Source: an uncultured Alphaproteobacteria bacterium
GTDB lineage: Bacteria > Pseudomonadota > Alphaproteobacteria > CADEGL01
Direction of reading: 5' to 3'
Length of the DNA: 60,019 bases
Assembly (NCBI GenBank): GCA_902826885.1
Contig: CADEGL010000013.1
Span: 17,869 to 77,887, forward strand
The notes below the pieces were generated by a model. The model searched no databases and had not been told where the DNA came from. It saw only the letters and a program-made list of their open reading frames with translations. The translations under genes were made by a program, and so were the position numbers. This document shows, one piece after another, positions 11,658 through 20,033 of the stretch. Every line of letters starts with the position of its first letter. The first letter of the stretch is position 1.

Positions 11658-12451
11658 GCGCCGAGGAACAGGCGGCCGACGTCGGGATTGGCCAAGAGGT
11701 CGCGCCCCGATCCGGCCAGAGCCACGCGCCCCGCTACCAGCACATAGCCGATATCGGCGAACTCCAGCCCCTTCTTGGCGTTCTGCTCGACCATCAAGAT
11801 GGTCTTACCGTCCTTGCGTTGCAGATCGGTCAATACTTCGAAAACGAGATCGATGTAGCGCGGTTCCAAGCCGATCGACGGTTCGTCGATCAAAAGCACC
11901 GCCGGGTCCATGATCAGGGCGCGCGAGATTTCCAGCAAGCGCCGCTCGCCGCCCGACAAGACCTTGGCGCGCTCGCCGCGCCGCTTCGCAAGCCGGTCGT
12001 AGCGGTCGAAGACGCGTTCCGCCGCGACCTTGGCATCCTTGGTGCCGGGCAGAAGGAACCCGCCCATCAGCAGATTCTCCTCGACCGTCAGATCGGGGAA
12101 AACGGAATTGTCCTGGAGGACATAAGCAATGCCGGCTTCCTTGAGCTTGCGGCTCGAAGACAGGCGCGTGATGTCCTTGCCACCGACGGAAATATGCCCC
12201 TCGAACACCTGGGCGAAACCGAACAGGCAGTGAAGAACTGTGGATTTACCCGCGCCGTTGGGGCCGATCAAACATAGGGACTGGCCACGGCCGAGAACGA
12301 GATCGACGCCGTGCAGGATTTCGGCGCGTCCGTAACCTCCCACCAGGCCTTCGATGCTGACGAACGGCTCGGCGGCCGCAACGGACGCCAGGCGCGCGCG
12401 GTCGGGCGCGGCATCGCGCGACAGGCCGAGCGCGACGGCCGCGTCGCTCAC
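11654..12451 (-). CDS. livF: Branched-chain amino acid-type ABC transporter ATPase, LivF
   Basis: ATPase with Walker A GPNGAGKST, Q-loop region YVLQDNSVFPDLTVEENL, signature LSGGERRLLEI and Walker B VLLIDEPSIGL. A roughly 29-residue extension precedes the ABC core, with GTG 12451 overlapping the livG stop in a GTGA. With LivG it powers uptake through LivH-LivM at the inner membrane. The substrate may be a branched-chain amino acid, urea, amide or aromatic acid; the family is broad, and the amidohydrolase group just downstream suggests an amide or N-heterocycle. Confidence 0.93.
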   Translation of the reverse strand: MSDAAVALGLSRDAAPDRARLASVAAAEPFVSIEGLVGGYGRAEILHGVDLVLGRGQSLCLIGPNGAGKSTVLHCLFGFAQVFEGHISVGGKDITRLSSSRKLKEAGIAYVLQDNSVFPDLTVEENLLMGGFLLPGTKDAKVAAERVFDRYDRLAKRRGERAKVLSGGERRLLEISRALIMDPAVLLIDEPSIGLEPRYIDLVFEVLTDLQRKDGKTILMVEQNAKKGLEFADIGYVLVAGRVALAGSGRDLLANPDVGRLFLGA

Positions 12452-13191
12452 GCCGCCCCCAGATAGGCTTCGAGCACGCGCGGATCGCGCTGAACCTGCT
12501 CGGGTGCGCCCTCAGCCAGGATTTTGCCGTGGGCCAGGCAATAGAGACGCCGGGCAAGCCGCATGATCACCGGCATGTTGTGCTCGATGACCAGCAGCGT
12601 GATGCCCAGCTCGGCGTTCGCGCGCTGGAGCCGGTCGACCAGGTTGTTGATCAGGGTCGGGTTGATACCCGCCGTGGGCTCGTCCAGCAGCAGCATGCGC
12701 GGCGAACGCATCAGCGCCATCGCGAATTCCAGAAGCTTCTGCTGACCGAAAGACAATTCGCCCGCGCGCAGATGGCGCTTTTCGTAAAGCCCCACGAATT
12801 GAAGCAAATCGTCGGCGCGCGCGGCCTCCCGAGGCTGAGACCGGCCGAACATGACCGCAAGGCCGGTTCCTTCCGGCGGCGCGCTGGCCAACATGTTCTC
12901 GATGCCGGTCATTCCCCGGAACACGCGCGTCTGCTGGAAGGTGCGCAGAAGGCCGAGCCGCGCGATCTGCGGTACGCGCAACTCGGTGATCTCGCGCCCG
13001 CCGAACCGGATCGAGCCCGCGTCGAGCGCATGGTGGCCGACGATGGAATTGAACAAGGTCGTCTTGCCCGAGCCGTTGGGACCGATCAGCCCCACGATCT
13101 CTCCCTCGCGCACCGACAGGCTGACGCCTTCGTTGGCGACGATGCCGCCGAAGCGCTTGGTCGCGTCTCGCACTTCAAGCAACGAAGTCAT
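12448..13191 (-). CDS. livG: Branched-chain amino acid-type ABC transporter ATPase, LivG
   Basis: The 247-residue ATPase has Walker A GPNGSGKTT, the LivG-type insert after QQTRVFRGMTGIENML, signature LSFGQQKLLEFA (a Phe in place of the second Gly, common in LivG), and Walker B MLLLDEPTAGINP. The ATG at 13191 overlaps the livM stop (ATGA); longer open frame upstream is antisense to nothing real and belongs to livM in another frame. It pairs with LivF as the second nucleotide-binding subunit. Confidence 0.94.
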   Translation of the reverse strand: MTSLLEVRDATKRFGGIVANEGVSLSVREGEIVGLIGPNGSGKTTLFNSIVGHHALDAGSIRFGGREITELRVPQIARLGLLRTFQQTRVFRGMTGIENMLASAPPEGTGLAVMFGRSQPREAARADDLLQFVGLYEKRHLRAGELSFGQQKLLEFAMALMRSPRMLLLDEPTAGINPTLINNLVDRLQRANAELGITLLVIEHNMPVIMRLARRLYCLAHGKILAEGAPEQVQRDPRVLEAYLGAA

Positions 13192-14222
13192 CGCTTGGCG
13201 CCTTCCACGGCCTGCCGCCCGAACAAGGACGGCCAGCGCTCGCGCGCATAGCCGAGCAGGCCCAGCGGGAAGAACAGCACGATGCCCACGATCAGAAGGC
13301 CCAATGCCACCCGCTGCCAACCTAGGAGATAGGTCCAGAACAGCTCCTTGAAGACGTGAAAGACGATGGCGCCGATCACCGGGCCCCACAGCGTCCCCTT
13401 GCCACCGAGCAACGCCATCAACACCATCCAGACACCGAAGGTGGCGCCGGAGAAGGCCACCTCGCGCGGTTCGATCAGCCCGTTCATGTTGCCGAAAATG
13501 GCGCCGGCAAGGCCGACGAAGAACGCCGATACGCACCAGGCCAAAACCTTGTTCCGCACGGTGTGGTGGCCCAACGCCTCGGCCTTGTCCTCGTCGTCGC
13601 GGATGGCGTTGAGCGCCAGACCGAAGCGCCCGGCATACAGCCGGCGCAAGACCAGGAACGTCACGATGCCAAGCGCGGCACAGAGCCCGTAGAAGAACAA
13701 CGCGCGCGTTTCGTAGGCGCCGGGGAAGACTGGCAGCAGGAAGCCCGATGCGCCGCCAACATACTCCCACGACGCCGCGAACTCGCCGCCCGCGATACCA
13801 AGTCCGAGTGTGCCGATGGCGAAGTAGTGGCCGCGCAAGCCCAGCATGCCGGTGCCGAGCAACGCCGCCACGGCCACGGCCGCGATAGGCGCCGCGAGAA
13901 TACCCAACGCCAAGCCCACGTAATATTGCTGCGGGGTGAAAGGATAAACACCCGTGCCCGAAGCCGCGGTGTAGGCGCCAACATCGTGGAACAGTCCGAC
14001 CTGGACGATGGCGCTGGCGTACATGCCGACGCCGAAGAACACCACGTTGCCGAAGGAGTTGTAGCCCATCTGGCCGCCCAGGATGTCCCAGGTCAAAGCC
14101 AGGATGATCATCACCCACAGAGTGGCGAACTGGACCGTGAGCGCGGGCACGACAAGCGGCGCCGCCACGGTCGCCGCCAGCAGCAGGGCCGCCAGAATCC
14201 GCCCGCGTCCGCGCGCGCTCAT
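13188..14222 (-). CDS. livM: Branched-chain amino acid-type ABC transporter permease, LivM
   Basis: A 344-residue inner membrane permease with nine to ten hydrophobic segments and the LivM motif region around GLALNAIRDDEDKAEALGHHT, the coupling helix that contacts the ATPase. It starts at ATG 14222, overlapping the livH stop as ATGA. The C-terminal tail is short and basic, so there is no fused ATPase as in some LivM proteins. Confidence 0.93.
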   Translation of the reverse strand: MSARGRGRILAALLLAATVAAPLVVPALTVQFATLWVMIILALTWDILGGQMGYNSFGNVVFFGVGMYASAIVQVGLFHDVGAYTAASGTGVYPFTPQQYYVGLALGILAAPIAAVAVAALLGTGMLGLRGHYFAIGTLGLGIAGGEFAASWEYVGGASGFLLPVFPGAYETRALFFYGLCAALGIVTFLVLRRLYAGRFGLALNAIRDDEDKAEALGHHTVRNKVLAWCVSAFFVGLAGAIFGNMNGLIEPREVAFSGATFGVWMVLMALLGGKGTLWGPVIGAIVFHVFKELFWTYLLGWQRVALGLLIVGIVLFFPLGLLGYARERWPSLFGRQAVEGAKR

Positions 14223-15118
14223 TTCAGGTACATCCGGCGCCGTTGCAGCCGCAAATTGCGCACGACCAGTACGACGACCAGGAATGAGAACACGAAGGCG
14301 GCCTGGAACTGCGTGCCGAAGATAAAGCCGACGAAGTTCTCGGCCGCGCCCACGCCCAGCGCCGCGCCGATCACGGCGCCCAAATTGCCAAGCCCGGCCA
14401 CGATCACGATCATGAACGAGCGCACCGTGTAGATGAGGCCCACGAAGGGCTGAAGCACGAAGATCATGACGATCAAGGCACCGGCCGCGCCGCAGATGGC
14501 CGCGTTGATGGCGTAGGTCGCGGCGTAGACCCGGTCGGTGTCGATACCGAGCGCCCGCGCCGCGCGCGCGTTCTGAGCCGTGGCGCGGATGGCCCGGCCC
14601 AACCGCGTCAAACGCAGGAAAAGCAACAACGCGCCGCCGATGACGAGCGCGAGCACAAAAGCCGCAACCCGCGTCTGAGCCACGGTGACCATGCCGTCCA
14701 GGAAGAACCAGGTGCCGAGGCCCGAATCGAGCGAACGCACGTCGGCGCCCCACACCAGGTTGATGAGCTGGGCGATCAGGATGCCAAGCCCGTAGGTGGC
14801 CAGGACGGAGATGAACAGGTCCTTGTCGACGATGCGGTAGATCACGCCGCGGTAGATCGCCCAGCCGACGACCAGCAAGGCCGCCGCGGCGACGGGGATG
14901 CAAAGAAATGGGTTCAGGCCCCACGACGCCGCGGTGAACGCGACATAGCCGCCCAGCACGACGAACTCGCCCTGGGTGATGTTGATGATGTTCATCACGC
15001 CCCAGACCAGCGCCATGCCATAGGCAGCCAGCGCAAAGATGGAGCCGACCAGGATGCCATCGAGCAGCACCTGCACGATTAGCGAAGGCGCGTCGAACAG
15101 CAGAAGCAAATTCGTCAT
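14219..15118 (-). CDS. livH: Branched-chain amino acid-type ABC transporter permease, LivH
   Basis: A 299-residue permease, start MTNLLLLFDAPSLIVQ, with about eight hydrophobic segments and the LivH features ALAAYGMALVWGVMNIINITQGEF (split here: family start GVMNIINITQGEF) and LGRAIRATAQNARAARALGID, the ATPase-contacting loop. It lies 36 nt behind the binding protein gene livK, with livM overlapping its stop. Confidence 0.94.
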   Translation of the reverse strand: MTNLLLLFDAPSLIVQVLLDGILVGSIFALAAYGMALVWGVMNIINITQGEFVVLGGYVAFTAASWGLNPFLCIPVAAAALLVVGWAIYRGVIYRIVDKDLFISVLATYGLGILIAQLINLVWGADVRSLDSGLGTWFFLDGMVTVAQTRVAAFVLALVIGGALLLFLRLTRLGRAIRATAQNARAARALGIDTDRVYAATYAINAAICGAAGALIVMIFVLQPFVGLIYTVRSFMIVIVAGLGNLGAVIGAALGVGAAENFVGFIFGTQFQAAFVFSFLVVVLVVRNLRLQRRRMYLK

Positions 15119-15154
15119 GGGTGGCGGCGCACCGAGCTCAGGCGGCGTGCCCGA

Positions 15155-16378
15155 TCACGGCGTCTTACGCGGATAGATCAGCTTGGCCGTCGCGAACTTC
15201 GTTGGCGCGACCACGACGTAATCGCCGTTCTGCACCTGATAAAGCATCATCGGCTTAGCGATGTTCTTGCCCGTGTCGTCGAACTTGATATGGCCGTAGA
15301 ACGTTTCCATGTCGGTCGCCGCGATGGCGTCGCGCACCTTCTCGGTGTCGAACGAGCCCGCGCGCGCGAAAGCATCGGCGAAGACAAGCACGGCGGCCGA
15401 GGACTCCGCTGCCTGGTAGGGTGCCTCGTAGCCGTAGGTCTTCTTGAACAGACTATTGTAATCGCCGGCCGAGCCGAACCATTTGTCCTTGTAGGACAGG
15501 GTCGGCGCCCATTGGGAGGCACACAGGATGCCTTCCGAGATGCCCTTGAACTTCTCGGCGATTTGCGCCGAGTCGCAATGCGTCATGGCGAACATGGGCA
15601 CGTCGATCTTGGCGTCGGCGACCTGCTTGGTGGCCGTGGCGGCGCCCGTGGCATGGCCGCTGGCCAGGAAGATATCGGGCTTCACGGCCTTCACGCGCGC
15701 CAGCGTGGCCGAAATGTCGGTGAAGTTGTCGGGCACCTTGTCGTCGATCACGACCTGCATGCCGTTCTTCTTCGCCGCCTCCAGGATGCCCGCGCGGACG
15801 TCGAGCGAGAACGCATCGTCACCCATGGCCATCGCGACCTTCATCGACGAGGGCTGCTTGCCTGTTTCCTTCCCCTTCTCGGCCAGCAGGTCCACGGCGC
15901 TGGACAGATACTGGTCGGACGTCGACAGCACGGCGAAAGCGTAGCGGTAGCCTTTGGTGAACAGCGAACGCGAGGCCGCGTTGGCCTGGATCATCGGGAT
16001 CTTGAACTTCTCGGTCACCGGGATGATCGCGGCGGTCAGCGGCGAGCTGTAGGGCCCGAGGATGAACTTCACGTTGTCCTGCACGATCAATCGCTCGACC
16101 AGGCTGGCCACGCGCTCGTTGCTGGATTCGTCGTCGTAAAGCTTGATCTCCAGCTTGTAGGTTTTGCCGCCCACCTTGATGCCGCCCGCGTCGTTGACGC
16201 GCTTCACGGCCAACTCGTAACCGTTTTTCGTGTGCTGGCCGTCGGTCGAGAACTTACCGGTCAGCGAGACCGCGGCGCCCACGACGATCGTGTCGCCCTG
16301 CGCTTGGGCCGCGGCCCCCGTGGCCGCGAAGGGAATGGCGGCAAGGGCCAGAAGCGTAGCGGCGAGCAGGCGAAACAT
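15155..16378 (-). CDS. livK: Periplasmic substrate-binding protein of the Liv transporter
   Basis: A 407-residue type 1 periplasmic binding protein. The chosen ATG at 16378 has GAGG eight bases upstream and opens a clean signal peptide (MFRLLAATLLALAAIPFAA, cleavage after GAAAQA). The mature part starts IVVGAAVSLTGKFS, followed by KNGYELAVKRVNDAGGI, the normal start of this family. A longer frame to 16441 would bury the signal peptide. It is the first gene of livKHMGF and determines substrate specificity, which I cannot assign; aliphatic amide, amino acid or aromatic ligands are possible. Confidence 0.94.
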   Translation of the reverse strand: MFRLLAATLLALAAIPFAATGAAAQAQGDTIVVGAAVSLTGKFSTDGQHTKNGYELAVKRVNDAGGIKVGGKTYKLEIKLYDDESSNERVASLVERLIVQDNVKFILGPYSSPLTAAIIPVTEKFKIPMIQANAASRSLFTKGYRYAFAVLSTSDQYLSSAVDLLAEKGKETGKQPSSMKVAMAMGDDAFSLDVRAGILEAAKKNGMQVVIDDKVPDNFTDISATLARVKAVKPDIFLASGHATGAATATKQVADAKIDVPMFAMTHCDSAQIAEKFKGISEGILCASQWAPTLSYKDKWFGSAGDYNSLFKKTYGYEAPYQAAESSAAVLVFADAFARAGSFDTEKVRDAIAATDMETFYGHIKFDDTGKNIAKPMMLYQVQNGDYVVVAPTKFATAKLIYPRKTP

Positions 16379-16467
16379 GGCGACCTCGTGCGTGAAGGCA
16401 GTAACCGGCCGCAGCCTAGCCATGGCGGTAAAAACCATCAACCACGGGCAAGGAGCTCGGCGTGAAT

Positions 16468-17847
16468 TTATTGAACGGACGTGTTGCTGCGCACAAACGT
16501 CAGGTAAGGCAGCCGGTCCAGGTAATAGGCCAGAACCAAGACCGCAGCGGCAAAAGACGTGAGCGCCGACAAGAAGTAACCGTAACCGTAATACGGGAAG
16601 CCCAGATGGAGCGTCATCAACGTGAAGCCCACGTTGGTGCCGAGTAAAACTGCATAGACCAGGAGCATCGGTTTCCGCAGATCGAAATAAGCCAGGAAAA
16701 CCGCCAGGCTGATAGTCAGGGCGTGGAAGAACGAGCCCAGCATGCCGATGCGCAGCATGCCGAGCTGCGACGCCGGCAGGCCGAACGAGGCGATGAAACG
16801 CGGCGCCAGGACGATGGCCAGGAAGGTTACGCTGCCCTGCAGCACCACGAGGTTGCGCAGGCCCCTCAACACGATCGACACGAGGCCGCGCTGGTTTTCC
16901 TCGATCTGGGCGAAAGTCGCATGGCGCTGAATATCGCGATAGAAACGCAGATAGCGCTCGAAGAAACTGGTTTCCACTGAGACGATGAAGCCCGCGATGG
17001 CAGGGACCACGGTCAGGTAGGCCAGGAACATGGCCGTGTCGTAATCGGGATACGAGATGAAACCGCTGACGCGCAGATCACGTTCGGGAGCGAACCACAT
17101 GACCCACTTGTCGGCCCAGATGGCCAGGTTCAGCACCAGCCCCGCGGCCGACAGCTCCCAAAAGCGCCGGAAGTAAGACAAGAAGGCGAAGGGCCGCTCG
17201 ACCCGGTACGGGTATTCGGACAAGAGCCGGGCGGCGAGCGCGAACAGGATGACGGCCAAACCGATCGTGAAGCCTAGCAACAAACCCGCGGCGCCCCAGG
17301 CTGGCGCGAGCAGGAGCGCCGCCACGCCCGCCGTCGCCATGCCGATGAAGAAGGCAAAGGTAATGGCGGCATAATCCTTGAGCGCGGTCAAAAAGATGCC
17401 AACCAACCAGACCCCCGTCACCACCATGTAATTGGCGACGGCCAGAAGCTGCATCGACGGTTCGGTGTCGATGTAGAGGAAGTAGAAACCGGCCACGACC
17501 GGGAACTGCGCCACGCACAGGATGCCGAGCGCGCCCAGAAACATGCCGACCACGCCGTCGACCTTCTTCAGGAATATTTGGTCCGCGAGATACCGCGTCG
17601 CGACCATCAGCACGGGTCCGGTACCGACCAAAGAGAAAGCGAAGTTGTAGATCACAACCAGCCGGAACGTGTTCAACTCCTCGATCGCCATCGAGGGCTC
17701 GGCCACGAGCGAAATACCCGCCAGCGACAGAACGGTGAACACCCAAGGGCCGGCCGAAACCAGCGCGGAGTGGGCGTAACCTTGAAGAATGCCGAGAAGA
17801 TCGTCCCGGCGCGCCAGCTTACGCAGTGCGAAGCCGATGCCCGCCAT
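16468..17847 (-). CDS. pelG: PelG, Pel polysaccharide inner membrane transporter
   Basis: A 459-residue polytopic membrane protein with about twelve hydrophobic segments. The N-terminus MAGIGFALRKLARRDDLLG is the typical PelG opening, followed by SALVSAGPWVFTVLSL. PelG is the MOP-family-like component that, with PelD, PelE and PelF, forms the inner membrane synthesis and transport complex. The frame is open to 17925 but only the ATG at 17847 gives the family N-terminus. It is the last gene of the pelD-led operon, 4 nt after pelF. Confidence 0.95.
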   Translation of the reverse strand: MAGIGFALRKLARRDDLLGILQGYAHSALVSAGPWVFTVLSLAGISLVAEPSMAIEELNTFRLVVIYNFAFSLVGTGPVLMVATRYLADQIFLKKVDGVVGMFLGALGILCVAQFPVVAGFYFLYIDTEPSMQLLAVANYMVVTGVWLVGIFLTALKDYAAITFAFFIGMATAGVAALLLAPAWGAAGLLLGFTIGLAVILFALAARLLSEYPYRVERPFAFLSYFRRFWELSAAGLVLNLAIWADKWVMWFAPERDLRVSGFISYPDYDTAMFLAYLTVVPAIAGFIVSVETSFFERYLRFYRDIQRHATFAQIEENQRGLVSIVLRGLRNLVVLQGSVTFLAIVLAPRFIASFGLPASQLGMLRIGMLGSFFHALTISLAVFLAYFDLRKPMLLVYAVLLGTNVGFTLMTLHLGFPYYGYGYFLSALTSFAAAVLVLAYYLDRLPYLTFVRSNTSVQ

Positions 17848-17851
17848 CGCC

Positions 17852-19387
17852 CTACTCCGCCGCTTTCGCGGCCGGCGCCGCATCGGGCATGGCGCGCAGC
17901 TCGTCGTACAGCGCGCCGTAGACACGCACCTGATCGACCTTATCGTAATAGCTACGCACGCGCTCGCGCATGGCCGCGCTGCATGAGAGATACCATTCGC
18001 GGTCGTTCAAAAGCGGCACACACGCGTCCGCCGTGGCCTTGGGGTTGGACAAGGCGGTCACGGCGCCGGCCGCGCCCAACCTAGGTGTCTCGCTGCTGCG
18101 CCCCATGATCAGTTCGCGGCAGGCGCCTACGTCGGTCGCCACGCTAGGGATGCCGCCGGCGCCGGCCTCGAGGATCACGAGCGGCATGCCCTCGGAAATA
18201 CTGGTCAGCACCTGCACGTCGATTTGGCCCAGGATGTCGTCCAGCTTCACGCGGCCGGTGAAGGTGATGGTCGAGCCGAGATTCATCTGCGCGACCATCT
18301 CGCGGCATTCTCGCGCATACTCCTCGTCCTCGTCGTCGGGCCCAATAATGCTCGCGCGCAGGTCGGGCACGCTGTCGCGCATCATCCCGCAGGCGCGAAT
18401 GAAGGTCTTGATATCCTTGATGGGGACAACGCGGCCGATCAGCGCCACGTGCGGCGGCGCGCCGCCGTCTCGGGGCGCCGCGCCCGGCGCCCGCACCTTT
18501 TCGTAACGCGCGAGGTCTATGCCGTTGGGGATGATGGACAGCTTTTCGCGCGGCGCGCCGTCGTCGAGCTGAAACTGCTGATTGCCTTCGTAGAGCGTGA
18601 CAATCTTCCGGCAGGCGCCATAGCAGGCGCGTGAATAGCTGGCGAAGGTATCGATCCACATGTCCTTCAGGCTGCGCTTCCAGATGTTGATCTGGAGACC
18701 TTCGGTTGACGCCTCCGACAACCAATCCGCCATGGCGATCTCGATACGGCGCTCATTGGTGTAGATACCGTGCTCGGTCACGATCGAAGGCCGTCCGGTC
18801 TCGACATGAGCGCGCGCGGCGAACAGACCGGCATAGCCGGTCGATACCGTGTGATAAACGCGGGCGGGCGGCATCTCGGCCAGGATGACCGAGAACAGGC
18901 CGCTGACGAGTGCGCGCCAGGACCAGAAATAATCGAGGAACGAACTTTCCGGATGGCTCGCCTCGTACATGCGGACCAGCATGTCCCACGCCAGCGGCGA
19001 GTTGAGCAGGAGGTCCCGGCCGATCGTGCCGCGATGGGGCGCCAGCAGCGCCATGACGGCGGCCACGTCGTCGAGCCCGCCCTTGGGCGACTGCAACCGC
19101 TCCAGCGGCGCTTCCAGCCTGTCGAACAGATGCGTGGCGCCTCGCATGCGCGGCGCGCCCAGCGGCATTTCCTGGATATAGATGTGGGTCAGCCCGCTGA
19201 CATTGGCGGGAAGCTGATAGCGCAGCTTGCGCTCTTCCTGCTTAGGCAGCAGCGAGACCAGATGGAACCGCAGGTGGGGATAGGACTGGATCAGGTCGTG
19301 CGCCCAGGACGACACGCCCCCCGCGACATACGGGTAGGTGCCTTCCAGGATCAGACAGATGTCAGGCGTTTCCCCGTCCGCGGCCAT
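17852..19387 (-). CDS. pelF: PelF, Pel glycosyltransferase (GT4)
   Basis: A 511-residue cytosolic GT-B glycosyltransferase. The N-terminal DICLILEGTYPYVAGGVSSW is the PelF signature with the Gly-rich loop; the C-terminal nucleotide-sugar site reads SEGMPLVILEAGAGGIPSVA with the E-x7-E-type motif. PelF polymerises the amino-sugar chain from UDP-activated precursors at the inner face of the membrane. The gene follows pelC by 10 nt and precedes pelG by 4 nt, so the trio is co-translated. Confidence 0.95.
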   Translation of the reverse strand: MAADGETPDICLILEGTYPYVAGGVSSWAHDLIQSYPHLRFHLVSLLPKQEERKLRYQLPANVSGLTHIYIQEMPLGAPRMRGATHLFDRLEAPLERLQSPKGGLDDVAAVMALLAPHRGTIGRDLLLNSPLAWDMLVRMYEASHPESSFLDYFWSWRALVSGLFSVILAEMPPARVYHTVSTGYAGLFAARAHVETGRPSIVTEHGIYTNERRIEIAMADWLSEASTEGLQINIWKRSLKDMWIDTFASYSRACYGACRKIVTLYEGNQQFQLDDGAPREKLSIIPNGIDLARYEKVRAPGAAPRDGGAPPHVALIGRVVPIKDIKTFIRACGMMRDSVPDLRASIIGPDDEDEEYARECREMVAQMNLGSTITFTGRVKLDDILGQIDVQVLTSISEGMPLVILEAGAGGIPSVATDVGACRELIMGRSSETPRLGAAGAVTALSNPKATADACVPLLNDREWYLSCSAAMRERVRSYYDKVDQVRVYGALYDELRAMPDAAPAAKAAE

Positions 19388-19397
19388 CGGCGTTCTC

Positions 19398-19973
19398 TTA
19401 TTGGGTTCCAGCGGCCAGGTATTGCACCATCAGCGCCGCGACGCTCTGCGCCGTCTCGCTCAGACTGCCGCGCTGGAGAAAACCACCGCCGATGCTGGAG
19501 CGCGTGGTTGCCCACATCACCGTGCCGTCGGCCCGCACCAGCCGCGCCGTGACACTGACCGTCGGCTCCTCTTTCAGCCCATGCTGATAGCGGTATTCCG
19601 ACACGCTGCCGATCAGCACCGCATCGACGCCCAGCGCCTTGGCCGCGGCGCCCGCGGCGGTGGCCTCTCCCAATTGGGACAGGTCGATGCGCGCTTCCGA
19701 GGCGCGGCGGCGGGCCTCGGTTTCCTCCATCAGCTTGAACAGGTTGCGAGCATAAAGTTCGCTGGCCGTCATCTGGGCCATGATGATGCCGGCGTTGGGA
19801 TCGGTGGAGAGATTTTCGAACGGCAGGATGGCCATGGTCATGCCCCGCTGAGGGGGCGCCGCCGCATTGATATAGAAGGGACTGGGCACGCCAGCGCAGG
19901 CGCCCAGGAGAAGAAGCAGCAGAGCGGCGGCGCCCTCACGCCAGCCGCCCGTTCGTCTCGTTTCACCCTTCAC
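19398..19973 (-). CDS. pelC: PelC, outer membrane lipoprotein of the Pel export channel
   Basis: GTG start at 19973 with AAGGGAGG eight bases upstream. The N-terminus is a lipoprotein signal (LLLLLLGAC, Cys26 as lipidation site). The mature 165 residues match PelC: ILPFENLSTDP, MTASELYARN, DAVLIGSVSEYRY, and SVTARLVRADGTVMW. In Pseudomonas PelC makes a dodecameric funnel under the PelB barrel. It sits between the PelB barrel gene and pelF, as expected for the export module. Confidence 0.93.
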   Translation of the reverse strand: MKGETRRTGGWREGAAALLLLLLGACAGVPSPFYINAAAPPQRGMTMAILPFENLSTDPNAGIIMAQMTASELYARNLFKLMEETEARRRASEARIDLSQLGEATAAGAAAKALGVDAVLIGSVSEYRYQHGLKEEPTVSVTARLVRADGTVMWATTRSSIGGGFLQRGSLSETAQSVAALMVQYLAAGTQ

Positions 19974-20033
19974 GCCGTGGCCTCCCTTTCAATCATATCC
20001 AATCTAGCGCGGCGGATCGGCGGCCGCCTCGTC

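Noticed and set aside
12448-14118. A 556-residue protein fusing LivG to an upstream domain
   Set aside because: The upstream part is livM read in the wrong frame; livG has its own ATG at 13191 overlapping the livM stop.
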